This document shows, piece after piece, positions 10,305 through 22,002 of a stretch of 64,000 nucleotides of DNA. Every line of letters starts with the position of its first letter. Within the stretch, counting starts at the first letter, position 1. The notes below the pieces were generated by a model. The model did not search any database. It was not told where the DNA came from and saw only the letters and a list, made by a program, of their open reading frames with translations. The translations under genes were made by a program, and so were the position numbers. The DNA lies in the NCBI GenBank assembly GCA_035578175.1, contig JAQMRL010000016.1, positions 3,952,721 through 4,016,720 of the forward strand, in the 5' to 3' direction. This DNA comes from Catonia carolina (taxonomy: Eukaryota > Arthropoda > Insecta > Hemiptera > Achilidae).

Positions 10305-13300
10305 TAGAAATGAACCAACGTTAAACAGACATAAACTAAACAAATGTTAAAACAAGAAACAAAATTCTCAAAAATGACAACATGAATTGTTCAAAGGAAC
10401 AATACAAAAACCTGTGGAAATGCATACACAAAAAATTATAATTGAAAAAAATTGAGATAATGAAAAATTTTATACTGACAACCACGATGATCAGAAATAC
10501 TTAGCGAGTAACCCGTTTAATACAGATTATGCTGGTGAATTCTCTTATGCTGGTAAATGCAGTATGATGATGTGAATTGTATGACTGATGTAATGAGACG
10601 AGATGTATTTTTCAATGCCCTTATGATGGCTTCCATGCGATGATAAAATATGATAATGATCTCTATGCAAATGTCACGTACAGAATGATACCTGGTGAAA
10701 AATTTAAAATTTCATTAATAAATATACTAAGATGTGTGTGATAAAAATTAAATAAATTATAATTAAATAGCTTTAACAAATTTTAAGTGCTGTGAAGCAG
10801 CAAATTTCACTTGAAATAACGACGTGGTAACGCAAAATAAAATAACAATCACAACAGGTATTCGATGAGTGATTCGATCAAGCAGTTACCAAATCAAGTC
10901 AGGTAATGAAACAAAACTCAACTGATTAAATAATGATCATAAATACGATTTTAAAATATGTAGTTTGAAGACTGAAGAATCAATCTTCAGATAATTAATA
11001 ATTGAGTTTGTAATAATGAATCCAACAGCAGATAAATGTGTCAGGATATTGTGTAACAGAACTACACAATTAACATTCAGTAAATCAGTTTATAAAAATA
11101 AATATAGCGGTAACAACAGCCAACCAAATCAGAAAACATTGAAATACAAGTGTGTGGATACCACAGGCCACACAAACATATTAAAAGAATATATAATACT
11201 GAATAGTGTTGTCGAAATACGTTTATGCCACCAAAAGTAATGGCAAATAAACTGTGTTCAAAATAAAACAAATATTATCATGTGTGGGTTTTGTGACGTG
11301 ACAAAACAGCAGAATTTTAACAAGTTAACAACTGCCTAAACCAGTGTTAAACAGATGGCACAGGTTAGCGACTGTGTCCAATTAACATAAATATGCAGCG
11401 TCTGAAAAAGATAATGAAAGAAACTAGCCTTTCAAAATCTATAATAAAACGTAAATAATCATCACACAAGGATGTAAAATTTACACAGTTATTCAGTAAG
11501 CTAAAGCAAAATATTAATCCCTTAAATAGGAGTAAAGTCTTAGTGAAGTTAAAACGTGTGATACATTAAGCAAACAAAACAATACATTTTATATGAGATA
11601 CATACAAACCTTTACAGAATTGGAAAACATTGCGAAGAACGACGGCGAATGGAAAACAAAGAATCGCGGTTTGAAAACTGAAGAATGAAATAAATAAACG
11701 AAACTGATCTACTACGGAGAACTAAAATGAGCTGCAATGTTGTAGGAAGCAGAAATCAAAATGCGACGTAAGTATACTGTAGGAAAGATAACAGGCTACG
11801 AGAAAAAGTTGCGCTAACGTGTGAAAACGAGCCCAAACTAAGGGTGGTTGTAAAAACTGGTTTCAAAAGAAAAGGTCAAATCAAGACTTGTAAGAAGGTG
11901 GGAGTGAGAAAAAATAAATCTGGGACTAGAGAGGCATAGAACACAATGGAATTTTAAAGAAAAAATTTCTAAAAACGTAGTAAAAGAACATCAGAAATCA
12001 ACCGAAGTGGTAAAACCAACCTAGGAGGTACAGTAATAAAAAAAAAAGACAAGGCTAACGGAACTCAAATCGGATACGAATGCAATGAAAGTGAAATCTC
12101 CATACAAACTGAGTGCACAAATAAATGTGTAGTTACCTGTAAAGTAAATTCTTAACACCTAATTAGTAAAAATAAAACTTAAAATATAACAATTGCTAAA
12201 ATTAAGTGGCTTCATACATCTGTGTAATACTTCATTCAAAAAACACGGCGATTCTCCACCAGATTATGTAATGGGAATAATGTGTGGTAACCCAAAGAGA
12301 CGACCTCCACTAGATTATGTAATGAGAAAACGAAGCCTCCACCAGACTTCGCATGGCAAAGTAAGGTGCTAGACATCAAACTAAGCATGGAGGAATATCC
12401 ACCGAAGTAGACGACAACCACCATACTAAGTAAGAGGTACAAGCACAGCGAACTTCACCAGACAAAATGTAGTGTAGCAACAGACTAAAAAGAAAGTAAC
12501 GGCTCAACTGTGTTTCACCAGACACTGAAATGAAAACACAGCCAAACTGGTACTTTAGGGGCATAGAAAAACCTCCACCACTCTGCCTAAGGAAAACGGC
12601 AATAGGATTCGGCAGAGAAAATCCAAATTTCCATTCTCTGAATCTATGCAAAGCATAACCCAGAAATTCTAGCAGGTAGAGCTAAACTCGCTGTTGGAAG
12701 AGCGAAGGTGTGATTTAAAAATCAATCTCGGGTCTAAGAATGAAAAATATTACACAGACAACTTGGAGTGAAAAAATAATAAAATATCAATTTATTTAAA
12801 AACTAAACTAAAACAAAATTTTAAACTAAAGTAAAATATGTTTTTTTTTCTACTTTTTAATAAAGAAAAAAATTATTAATGATAAGTGATTAATAAATCT
12901 AATAGAAGTTATAAAAATATAATAATAACTTAGTCATACCTAATTAATTGAATCAAAATAACGGGAACAAACAAAAACAATAAAAATAACTACAGAAACT
13001 TGTCAATGCTAACCAAAATAATTGAAAGGTACTTAATTTAAGGATTATAAATAAATAATAAGTTAGAACGGAACTAGCCTAGTGTTTGTCAGATGGACGA
13101 TTTAAAGAAAGAAAATTACCGGACAAAATCATTTAAAAATTTCATAAAAAAATTTTATTAAAATTAAGAATTCATTAATAAAAAAAATATTAAAAATTAT
13201 TGGATTAAAATTAAAACTTGGCTTTACAAAAAGAAAATATAAGAATTAATTTGAAGAAACTACCTAGAATTGAATTAAACAGATGAATTGAAAGAAAAAT

Positions 13301-15267
13301 TTAAGTGTGAATACGAAGAAATAAAGGTGGCGTATTTTTATTTGAAAATCAGTTAACAAACCATTTAAAACAAGAAACTATTTAAAGGAAAACTTAAACA
13401 AATAAACTATTCGGCAATTAATTTTAAAGACAAAATTTAACAAAAAAAATGTAAAAAAAAACTCGTATAAAAAAACTTCAAAAAATCTACTTTAGAAAAT
13501 CTATAATCAAAAAAAAATTCTTTACAAAAGAAACAATGTTACATTTCAAAAAAAAACTATGACTTATTTTTTTTAGAATGAAATAAGAAGAAATTAAACA
13601 ATGAAAAACAAGGTCTGTTTGAAATTGTTCGAACTGACTTCCACATAAAAATAGTTCTAAAAAAAAAGATTAAAATTAAGAAGAGAAAAAGTTTAAAGTC
13701 GAAGCGACTGACACTGAAAAGTGACCATTTGAGGTGGTCATTGGAATATCTTAAAGTTGGGAGAAGCATTTGAAAAAAACAAAACATCTTCTCCGTAAAA
13801 ATTATTACAACCAAAAATTTAATGTGAAATAATAATAAAAAAAAGAAATTGAGAAAAATACTGATTTTAAATTTTAATATTAAGTTGGAATGCGAAAGAC
13901 ATACCAAATCTAAACTTTTATAATAATTATTAAAAATATTACTTAAAAATTATCGGGGAAATAGTTTTACATTAAATGCACCAAATATCTTAAAATAAAA
14001 ACATGCCGTATAAAATTTTAGCCAAAATCCTAACCGGGATTAAATAATCATTTTAAATTTAAATTTTAGATATAGTTTAAAGAAAATCATTATAGATAAA
14101 TTACCTGGAGCTAATAAGGATGTTCACTCGTCCACAGCTACAAAGCAAAGGCGCAGAATATAAGAAAAAATTAACGCACGAGAAAAGTTAAACGTTGACA
14201 TTGAAAAAGACGGTTCAATGTACATAAAAAGAAGCGTCAGCGTAAATCGTAAATACAGAGAACATATCACGCGACAGTCGATTGTATTGACAGAGATGGA
14301 AATTCAATTATAAGAACAATTTACACATATTATAAAACCCATTTAAGCCTAACGTAACGTTAGCGAGGAAAAATATTAACGGAAAAAAACCAAGTAATAT
14401 AACACCGGATATTCGCTTTAGAAAAATATTCAATACAGAACTTCTAGTTAACAATGATTTTAATATAAAATTGATTAATAAAATTTATAAAATGAAATAA
14501 AATTACAGGGTGTCTAAACAATTTATTGACACTTAAGAAAATTATTTGAATTTAAAAAAAATTTAACAGACAAACTTGTCTGCTATTGTAAGATGTTTCA
14601 AGGAATCTTGAAATATCTTACAGCACTTAATTATACACAAGATGAGAAACGCTTAAATAACAAAATAAGAGCCATAAGATTCATAGCATAATGACAAAAA
14701 TAATAACGGATATAACAAAAAACAAAATATAGTCCATTCAAAATAGCATGATAGTAAGTCTCTGAATGGCGTTAACTTTTCTGAATAAAAATTCCCTTTT
14801 CGAAAGTAAAATTTCCCTTTTATTCCTAGTGGTAGCACTGACGCATGAGCACATTAAAAAATTCCCTCTGTTCTTTATTCCATTTAAGTAATACTATCAT
14901 GCTATTTCAAATGGACTGTACAATTAATTACAATTTACATTTGGAAACTGATTGAACAACAGCCGAAGAGAAAAATAACCATACAGAGCAGAAACCATAC
15001 ATTCTATAAAATATAATAAAATAATTACAAATACATTATGTAGAACAAGAAATAAATTTTATAAAATGTCATTCATATGTGAGGATAATAAACTGTTACC
15101 CCATACACGTAAACACCAATGAAGTGAATGGAGTAAATAAGAATAACAAATGCGTCTCCTATCAGCACACAATACGATAAAAGATCAACTCAAATGATTA
15201 AACAGTTTCACTTGAATCACTCAAGAGACATCTTCTACACATTTCACTAGATTTGGTTTTTCACATT
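10305..15267. other. Non-coding A-rich region upstream of E0 gag
   Basis: About 5 kb with no credible gene. Composition is the same as in 612-4158 (T-rich on the E0 coding strand). At 12.24-12.60 kb a CTCCACCAGA-like motif recurs about six times at irregular spacing. The E0 5' LTR and primer site should lie in or beyond this stretch, but I could not place them, because the partner LTR would be outside the window. Short ORFs here are low-complexity. Confidence 0.5.
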
Positions 15268-15612
15268 CTTTTGCCCTATTTCAATATATAGGAATGAAAG
15301 TATTGTTTTCAGACCACTTCCACCCAGAAAACATGTTTTTAGCGATTGGTCTGTTCGTGTGAACTAAATATCTCAACAACGGAACATCGTACGAAGCTAA
15401 AACATGAAACATAAGTTACGTACTACTAGAGGACCTGACACGAACACTTTCATAAAAATCAGTCAACAGGAAGTAGTAGTTTATTCTTGTAATTAATTTT
15501 TAACTTTTTCACAATTTTCTCTAAAACGGCTTCAATGATTTTTAAAAAAAATCGCCTCATTTACTACATAATTATGCCCTACTAGAGTAGATACGGCAGG
15601 CGCGCCATGTCC
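15268..15612 (-). repeat. R1 repeat, truncated copy
   Basis: This is the reverse complement of the 3' part of the R1 family seen at 60.4, 62.8 and 63.7 kb. Shared landmarks are the AATATATAGGAA..GAAAGTATTG start, the ..AACATGTTTTTAGCGATTGG block and the GGAAGTAGTAGTTT block. The other half of the unit is missing. Confidence 0.8.
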
Positions 15613-16101
15613 GCTTAAACTCTTGGAGAGACTAATCTCTCGAAGAAAGAAAGGATTTTTTAAGATTATGGTTTTAATACGCGTTTAGCGCAGAAGTTAT
15701 TGTTGTGATTTATACTTATTTAATATTTTTTATTGACGTTGTATCATCTTTCAAGTTTGATTTTATTATTTTTCCATTTACCTTGCCTCCTATTTCATTC
15801 AATAAAACATCATTCACATTATCATTTGTCATCTTCTTATATTGATTTGAATGTTAAAAATCTAACGACAACAATTTTTTATATTATTTATTTTATCCTA
15901 TACATTATTCTATTTTATCCTTGGTCTCTACTAAATGGAAGTGCAATTCTTGACTTAGTTCATTTATTTTTCTATCCACGTCAATAAATCTTTGATCAAT
16001 CTCAATCTTGTTATTTATAAAATCATTCAGTTCCATTTACTTATTTTTTTGTTTTTTCTAGTCTATCATTGAGTTCCCTATTTTGTTTTTCTATTATTTC
16101 T

Positions 16102-16134
<33 letters not shown>
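15613..16134. other. AT-rich DNA ending in a TA microsatellite
   Basis: I see no gene here. The last ~25 bases are a (TA)n run that flanks the foldback element on its left. Confidence 0.6.
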
Positions 16135-16137
<3 letters not shown>

Positions 16138-17139
16138 GGTGATTCATGAAGTTCTCCCCTCACTTCTACAGCACATTGTACATGTAAAAATAATGAAAAA
16201 AGTTCATATAAACATGGGTCCGGAAATGCTTCGTTTCCGAGTTACGGCTAGCGAAAGTTTCGCCTGGATTTCAGCTCACCAGGTGAAATGAGATCTTCCT
16301 GGAATTCTGGTAAGGTAGATTAAGGGGCGAATTCAGTCATTTCTTATGGTTTTTGATCTGATAAATTGAATAAAACAGGTCCCAGAACTGTAAGTTAAAT
16401 AGTTTTTAAGAAAACCAGTGTCAAATGCAAAAAATGGAGTGAAAAACACATTTTTTCATTTTTGGGCAAGAATAACTTTGTTATTTCACCAAGAAACAGT
16501 TAAAATTTTTCAATAAAACAGTAGAAAATTTTATTCTGAACAAACCGGTGTAAATTAAGTACACAGAAAGCGAATAGATGTTTGATTAAATGAATTTTTA
16601 TTCATAAGAGTACAAAGTAAAATTAACCGGAAAAACTAAGATAAAAAAATGTGTTTTTTTCACTCCATTTTTTGCATTTGACACTGGTTTTCTCAAAAAC
16701 TATTCACTTTCTGTGTACTTAATTTACACCGGTTTGTTCAGAATAAAATTTTCTACTGTTTTATTGAAAAATTTTAACTGTTTCTTGGTGAAATAACAAA
16801 GTTATTCTTGCCCAAAAATGAAAAAATGTGTTTTTCACTCCATTTTTTGCATTTGACACTGGTTTTCTTAAAAACTATTTAACTTACAGTTCTGGGACCT
16901 GTTTTATTCAATTTATCAGATCAAAAACCATAAGAAATGACTGAATTCGCCCCTTAATCTACCTTACCAGAATTCCAGGAAGACCTCATTTCACCTGGTG
17001 AGCTGAAATCCAGGCGAAACTTTCGCTAGCCGTAACTCGGAAACGAAGCATTTCCGGACCCATGTTTATATGAACTTTTTTCATTATTTTTACATGTACA
17101 ATGTGCTGTAGAAGTGGGGGGAGAACTTCATGAATCACC

Positions 17140-17142
<3 letters not shown>
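16135..17142. mobile_element. Foldback / long-TIR element flanked by TA
   Basis: Two arms of about 443 bp (16,135-16,577 and 16,701-17,142) are near-perfect reverse complements. The ends read CAGGGTGATTCATGAAG, and TA flanks both sides within (TA)n runs. TA flanks and this terminus fit a Tc1/mariner-type MITE or foldback transposon. The 123 bp spacer also contains a partial direct copy of arm sequence (the TTTTTCACTCCATTTTTTGC block), so the centre has been rearranged. It has no coding capacity, so it would depend on a transposase supplied elsewhere. Confidence 0.85.

Positions 17143-17200
<58 letters not shown>
17143..17200. repeat. (TA)n microsatellite
   Basis: An uninterrupted TA run on the right of the foldback element. 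The following ~740 bases, to 17,945, hold no gene or repeat that I recognise. Confidence 0.9.
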
Positions 17201-17203
<3 letters not shown>

Positions 17204-17945
17204 TTTAAAATTATCAAAAGAAATTGGATTCAGTTGAATGCAGGACTTTCTGCTTCCGTTGGCTTTCAGCCCCACACTGAAGAAATAATTTTATAAAACC
17301 ACCTTCTTTTTCATAGTCGCTTAGCAACAAGACTTTTGTTTACTAAATATATTAATTTTAAATATTTTTTAATATCTAATTTCAACCAGCTGTTTTTATT
17401 TACATTTCATACTTTAACAAACCAAACATAAACACAACTATCTGTCAATTTGTTTTGGCTCGTTACATTATATATATAAATACAACTTTACTTTCAAACA
17501 TATCTTTGTACAACGCTTAGTTTAGCGGTAATTAGTGATTATCTGGTTTTTTTTCATGAACATCAATAAAACAATGGATTAATAGACTAATTTATAGGAA
17601 ATTAAAATATCTACAAGTTTTATTTCAAGTATTTTTCTCTACAGAGCCTTGTTTAGTGTCACAGAGTGATATTCCTCATTATTAAGCCAAAAACTAAGGT
17701 TGGTTTTTATTTTACATCATAATTTGTTCATAATTAACAGGTAAAAACAAGCAGTATAAAAGCTGTAACAGGTCAGTGATAAAAATTAAAGTACTTTTCC
17801 AATATATTTTGTATACTCTGATGATGGGTCTATGACTTCAGATGTAGTCTACAAAATCATTCATGCTATTCTGACATAACAGCCGAGTACAAATTCCCCC
17901 CTGTACCCCTCAACACACATTGCCCATTAAAACTAAGTAGAAAAA

Positions 17946-18830
17946 TCTGGTGTTTAACACTCACACGACTTTCACTCGCCAATGCAAATTATGAACAATA
18001 TAACCTAACATTAGTAATAAACAAAAAAAAATCCTCAAAAAACATAACCTAATTTTAACCACGAGTGAATAATGCAAAATGAAACCCTACCTAAGTTTGA
18101 CTCAATATTATAAAAAATCAGTTGTTGACGCTAAACTAGGCTCTGTAGAGAAAATCCTTACAATAAAATATGAAGATCATTTTTTTCCTATAAATTTGAT
18201 TACATACACTTTTGTAGTTATATGCATACTACAGCAGAAATCTTAAAAAATCCATTTTTTTTAATACAGATTTCAATGAAAAAAATATATAACAGAAGAT
18301 CACTAATTACTGCTCAACTAAGCATTACACAAGGAAATGTTGAAAAGAAATCTTTTACACTTTTAAATTGCCTACAACTTTGATTATATACACTTTTGCG
18401 CTAAATGCTTATTAAGGCTGCAATATTAAAAAACCACTTTTTTACATGAGAACAGCCTCCCCAAAAATTTCAGCAGACATGGCGCACCTACCCTATCTTG
18501 TAGAGCATACACATGTTGTAATTAAAAAAAAATCATGATTTTTTTTTTGGTTTAACGTCCGACAGTTTTGCATAAATCATATGAGCTGTTTTAAAAAAAA
18601 ATTGTAAGAAGTGAAAAAATCCTATTTCCAGTTGACCGATTTATATGAAAATGTTTGTGTCGAGTCCTCTAGTGATACCTAACTTAAGTTTTAAGTTACA
18701 ACTTTGTAAAATATGTTTTTTTTAGGTTCGGGGGTCTGAAAATGTTTATATCTGGAGCAAACCTGTTTTCAAAACATTGACATGAAAATAATACTTTCCT
18801 TCCCACATATTCACATAGAGAAGAGAAAGT
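17946..18830 (+). repeat. R1 repeat, diverged full-length copy
   Basis: Begins TCTGGTGTTTAACACTCACAC and ends AAGAGAAAGT, like the copies at 60.4 and 62.8 kb but more diverged. Non-coding. The sequence from its end to the zinc-finger gene (18,831-19,083) shows nothing else. Confidence 0.8.
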
Positions 18831-19083
18831 CAAAAGGAGATACACATTTATTAGACCAAGTGTCCATCCTGTGGGTTACGCATGCAATGTGTTCTTGAAT
18901 GACTTTAATTGCACAGAGTTTATTTTGCAAACTTTACATCTGCACTTTCACTCTCCTCTATACATAAGCAAACTTCTAGAAGAAGCCATGAATAGCAGGG
19001 AAATTTTACTGCACGATTTATATTTTTATGGTTTATTTGTGTTCATACAAAAATAGTATTTAAAGATGAAGCACATGCATATT

Positions 19084-19089
19084 TTTATT
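19084..19089 (-). terminator. Polyadenylation signal of the zinc-finger gene
   Basis: AATAAA on the minus strand, 25-30 bases after the stop codon. This implies a very short 3' UTR. Confidence 0.6.
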
Positions 19090-19113
19090 GCAAATCACAC
19101 AATTGTGTGTTTT

Positions 19114-20808
19114 CTATTCTGTATGTCTACGCATGTGTCTATTTAAATTAAATGACTGTGTAAACTTTTTATTACAGAATTTACAATTGAACGGTTTCTC
19201 CCCTGTATGTAAACGCACATGATTAGTTAAAGAAGATGAATGTGTAAACTTTTCATTGCCGAATTTACATTTGAACGGTTTCTCCCCTGTATGTAAACGC
19301 ACATGATTTGTTAAAGAAGATGAAATTGTAAACTTTTTATTGCAGAATTTACATTTGAACGGTTTCTCCCCTGTATGTAAACGCACATGATTTGTTAAAG
19401 AAGATGAATGTGTAAACTTTTTATTGCAGAATTTACACTTGAACGGTTTCTCCCCTGTATGTAAACGCATGTGAGTACTTAAATTAGATGAATCTGTAAA
19501 CTTTTTATTACAGAATTCACACTTGAACGGTTTCTCCCCAGTATGTAAACGCACATGTTTAGTTAATTCAGATGAACTTGTAAACTTTTTATTACAAACA
19601 TAACACTTAAAAGGTACTTCCCCTGTATGTTTTCGCAAATGAAGAGTTAAAGAAGATGACTGTGTAAACTTTTTATTACAGAATTTACAATTGAACGGTT
19701 TCTCCCCTGTATGTAAACGCACATGATTAGTTAAAGCAGATGAATTTGTAAACTTTTTATTACAGAATTTACATTTGAACGGTTTCTCCCCTGTATGTAA
19801 ACGCACATGATTTGTTAAAGAAGATGACTGTGTAAACTTTTTATTACAGAATTTACAATTGAACGGTTTCTCCCCTGTATGTAAACGCACATGATTTGTT
19901 AAAGAAGATGAATGTGTAAACTTTTGATTGCAGAATTTACACTTGAACGGTTTCTCCCCTGTATGTAAACGCACGTGAGTACTTAAATTAGACGAATCTG
20001 TAAACTTTTTATTACAGAATTTACACTTGAACGGTTTCTCCCCTGTATGTAAACGCAGGTGCCTATTTAAAGAAGATGATCGTGTAAACTTTTTATTACA
20101 GAATTTACACTTATATGGTTTCTCAGCAGTATGAATTCGCAAATGTGTTTTTAAATGGGCAAGTTGTTTAAAGGTTTTTTTGCAAAATTTACACTTAAAA
20201 GGTTTCTCCCCTGTATGTACACGCAATTGCTTAGTTAAAGCGGAATTACAATAAAAAACCTTTCCACAAATACTATAAGTGACATCTTTACATGTTTTGG
20301 GTAATTTAGACTGGCCAATCACATTGTCAGTTGATTTAGACATCTTGTGGCCACTGCTACTTTCACTCAATCTAGAAGTACTCCCACAATGTTCCAACTC
20401 CAATTCCGATTTTAAATCTCTTTGGTTATTGTTTTCACTTACAAATGCATTCATTTTTGAAATGATTTTGTGACATTTACTTACATGTAGCGTTATATTC
20501 TCCTTGTGGAGGAATACTCTGCCACAACCATCACAAACGAATATGCCTTCTAGTGTACAGTCATGTGGTTCGTATGACAGATTGTTGTAGAACGTATTCA
20601 GGCAAGTCAAACAAGAGTCGTACAGCTGTTTAATTTTACCATACCAAGATTTGGTTCTTTGTTTACGTAATCTCTTCTTACACTTTGCACAGTACGCGAT
20701 GAGTTTATTCTTGTTGTGGCAGTCAATGGTAGCCAGTCTACATAATTTGCACACTTGTGAGGCTGTTCTGCTTGAAGAGTCCACTCCCACTCCAGTTGCA
20801 TCAGCCAT
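19114..20808 (-). CDS. Multi-C2H2 zinc-finger protein, coding exon
   Basis: Probably a nuclear DNA-binding protein. I start it at the ATG at 20808 (564 aa) because TTGTTGTTTTCAG directly precedes it and reads as a 3' splice site; the frame extends six codons further to another ATG. The N-terminus (~residues 15-60) has a cysteine-rich segment that could be a small zinc module. One separate C2H2 finger (FVCDGCGRVF) follows, then a spacer, then about 14 tandem fingers with TGEKPF linkers. The first tandem finger lacks proper ligands, and finger 13 has C-K-F-G in place of C-x-x-C. Most fingers share the frame F-K-C-K-F-C-N-K-K-F-T-x-S-S-x-L-T, differing mainly at base-contacting positions. An upstream non-coding exon is implied but not seen. 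This is the only likely host gene in the window, though it could be part of a repeated family. Confidence 0.85.
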   Translation of the reverse strand: MADATGVGVDSSSRTASQVCKLCRLATIDCHNKNKLIAYCAKCKKRLRKQRTKSWYGKIKQLYDSCLTCLNTFYNNLSYEPHDCTLEGIFVCDGCGRVFLHKENITLHVSKCHKIISKMNAFVSENNNQRDLKSELELEHCGSTSRLSESSSGHKMSKSTDNVIGQSKLPKTCKDVTYSICGKVFYCNSALTKQLRVHTGEKPFKCKFCKKTFKQLAHLKTHLRIHTAEKPYKCKFCNKKFTRSSSLNRHLRLHTGEKPFKCKFCNKKFTDSSNLSTHVRLHTGEKPFKCKFCNQKFTHSSSLTNHVRLHTGEKPFNCKFCNKKFTQSSSLTNHVRLHTGEKPFKCKFCNKKFTNSSALTNHVRLHTGEKPFNCKFCNKKFTQSSSLTLHLRKHTGEVPFKCYVCNKKFTSSSELTKHVRLHTGEKPFKCEFCNKKFTDSSNLSTHMRLHTGEKPFKCKFCNKKFTHSSSLTNHVRLHTGEKPFKCKFCNKKFTISSSLTNHVRLHTGEKPFKCKFGNEKFTHSSSLTNHVRLHTGEKPFNCKFCNKKFTQSFNLNRHMRRHTE

Positions 20809-20842
20809 CTGAAAACAACAACACATTTTATTATATTTAAAG

Positions 20843-22002
20843 TGTAACGATTATAAGTAGTTTATCTATATTTAATTTTGTTTCCTTAATTTTATATATT
20901 TTTTTTATTTTCTGGAATACTTAATTCTAATAATATGGTAGATTCGCTGTTGGTAATTTCTGTAATTCTTTTAAAATGCATTCGACCCTGTGGTTATGTT
21001 ATATTTTTTTTTGTTCACTAGAAATTGTAGTAGTGAATTTTATATTTCTTTTGTGTGAGGGTCTGGACTATGTTCCAACCCTCCCACCCTGCTTTTGTTT
21101 GAGGTCATCTACATCTTGGGGTATACGTGATGTCTTAGCCGTAGACAAAATCGGATGATCGCTAGAAGCGTTTTGATTGGTCGGCCAATATCGCGTGACT
21201 TTCCATACAGTCCCGGATGGGGGATGTCTTGTAGTTCTCTCGCGCTGTTGCGTCCTGACTTTTGAGCGATGCGGAAGCATAAATTGAAGGTTTAATGGCC
21301 GCGAAGGCAAAATGAGGCGGTATCAACATGTTTAATTAGCTTAGTTATTTTCTGTTATAGTAATGTTTAGTTTGTTCGTTTAGTTTCTTTTTGTTGTGCT
21401 GTTGGCGAATTATGTTAAAGTTATACACCGTTATGTAAATTCTAGGCGAGTACTTCCTTTGTGTTTTCTTGCGCCCGACGCTTCGGAAATTATTGGAAAA
21501 AAAAATATATATATATATATTGATCCTGGTATTCTGGTTCCTGACATCCTGGAAATCTTGCCAAGGAGATTCTTTTGGAGATGCAAAGAAAAATGGCCGG
21601 ACATTACAACATTCTGGATTGATCGAAATATATTCACCCCAAGTTCCGTCGTGTGGAATTTCATTATCGGGGAAGTAAAAATTGTATTAGTTATTCTTAA
21701 ATTGAAATTAATCTCCTTTAAATAATGGAGTAACTTATAAATTTTGTTAATTATTTTGATGTGTTGTTGGATCCACAACTTTAGCTTCCATTCTATGTAT
21801 ATTAATTCAACAAACTTAAATTTGATCTTATTAAGTAAAATTCTTTTAGTCAATAGCATAAAAGGTTTAATTTTTATTTTTTTATTCCCAAAGTGGCTCT
21901 TATAGCCTTTCTGTGTGGTACATCTCATCTCTAGGAATTCTCACCTCCTGGAATGAAAGTTCTGAGCTGATTTAAAGTGTAATTTAGGGTGCATACGGTT
22001 CA
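20843..22002 (+). repeat. E1 LTR, left copy
   Basis: 1,160 bp beginning TGTAACGATTATAAG and ending GCATACGGTTCA, so TG...CA. It matches the right-hand LTR, which is split between 50,777-51,465 and 59,913-60,392, and contains a short (TA)n at about 21,505-21,521. It starts only ~30 bp upstream of the zinc-finger gene's apparent 3' splice site. I find no primer-binding site immediately after it and no target duplication shared with the right end. Confidence 0.75.

Noticed and set aside
13557..13907. 116-aa Phe/Leu-rich minus-strand ORF
   Set aside because: Low-complexity product of AT-rich DNA with no motif or context.
10305..15267. E0 5' LTR and primer-binding site
   Set aside because: No sequence here has a matching copy at 612-4158, and no CCA-ending tRNA-like tail convinced me, so nothing was annotated.
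20843..22002. Target-site duplication around E1
   Set aside because: Bases before the left LTR (TAAAG) and after the right LTR (AATGA) do not match, so none is claimed.
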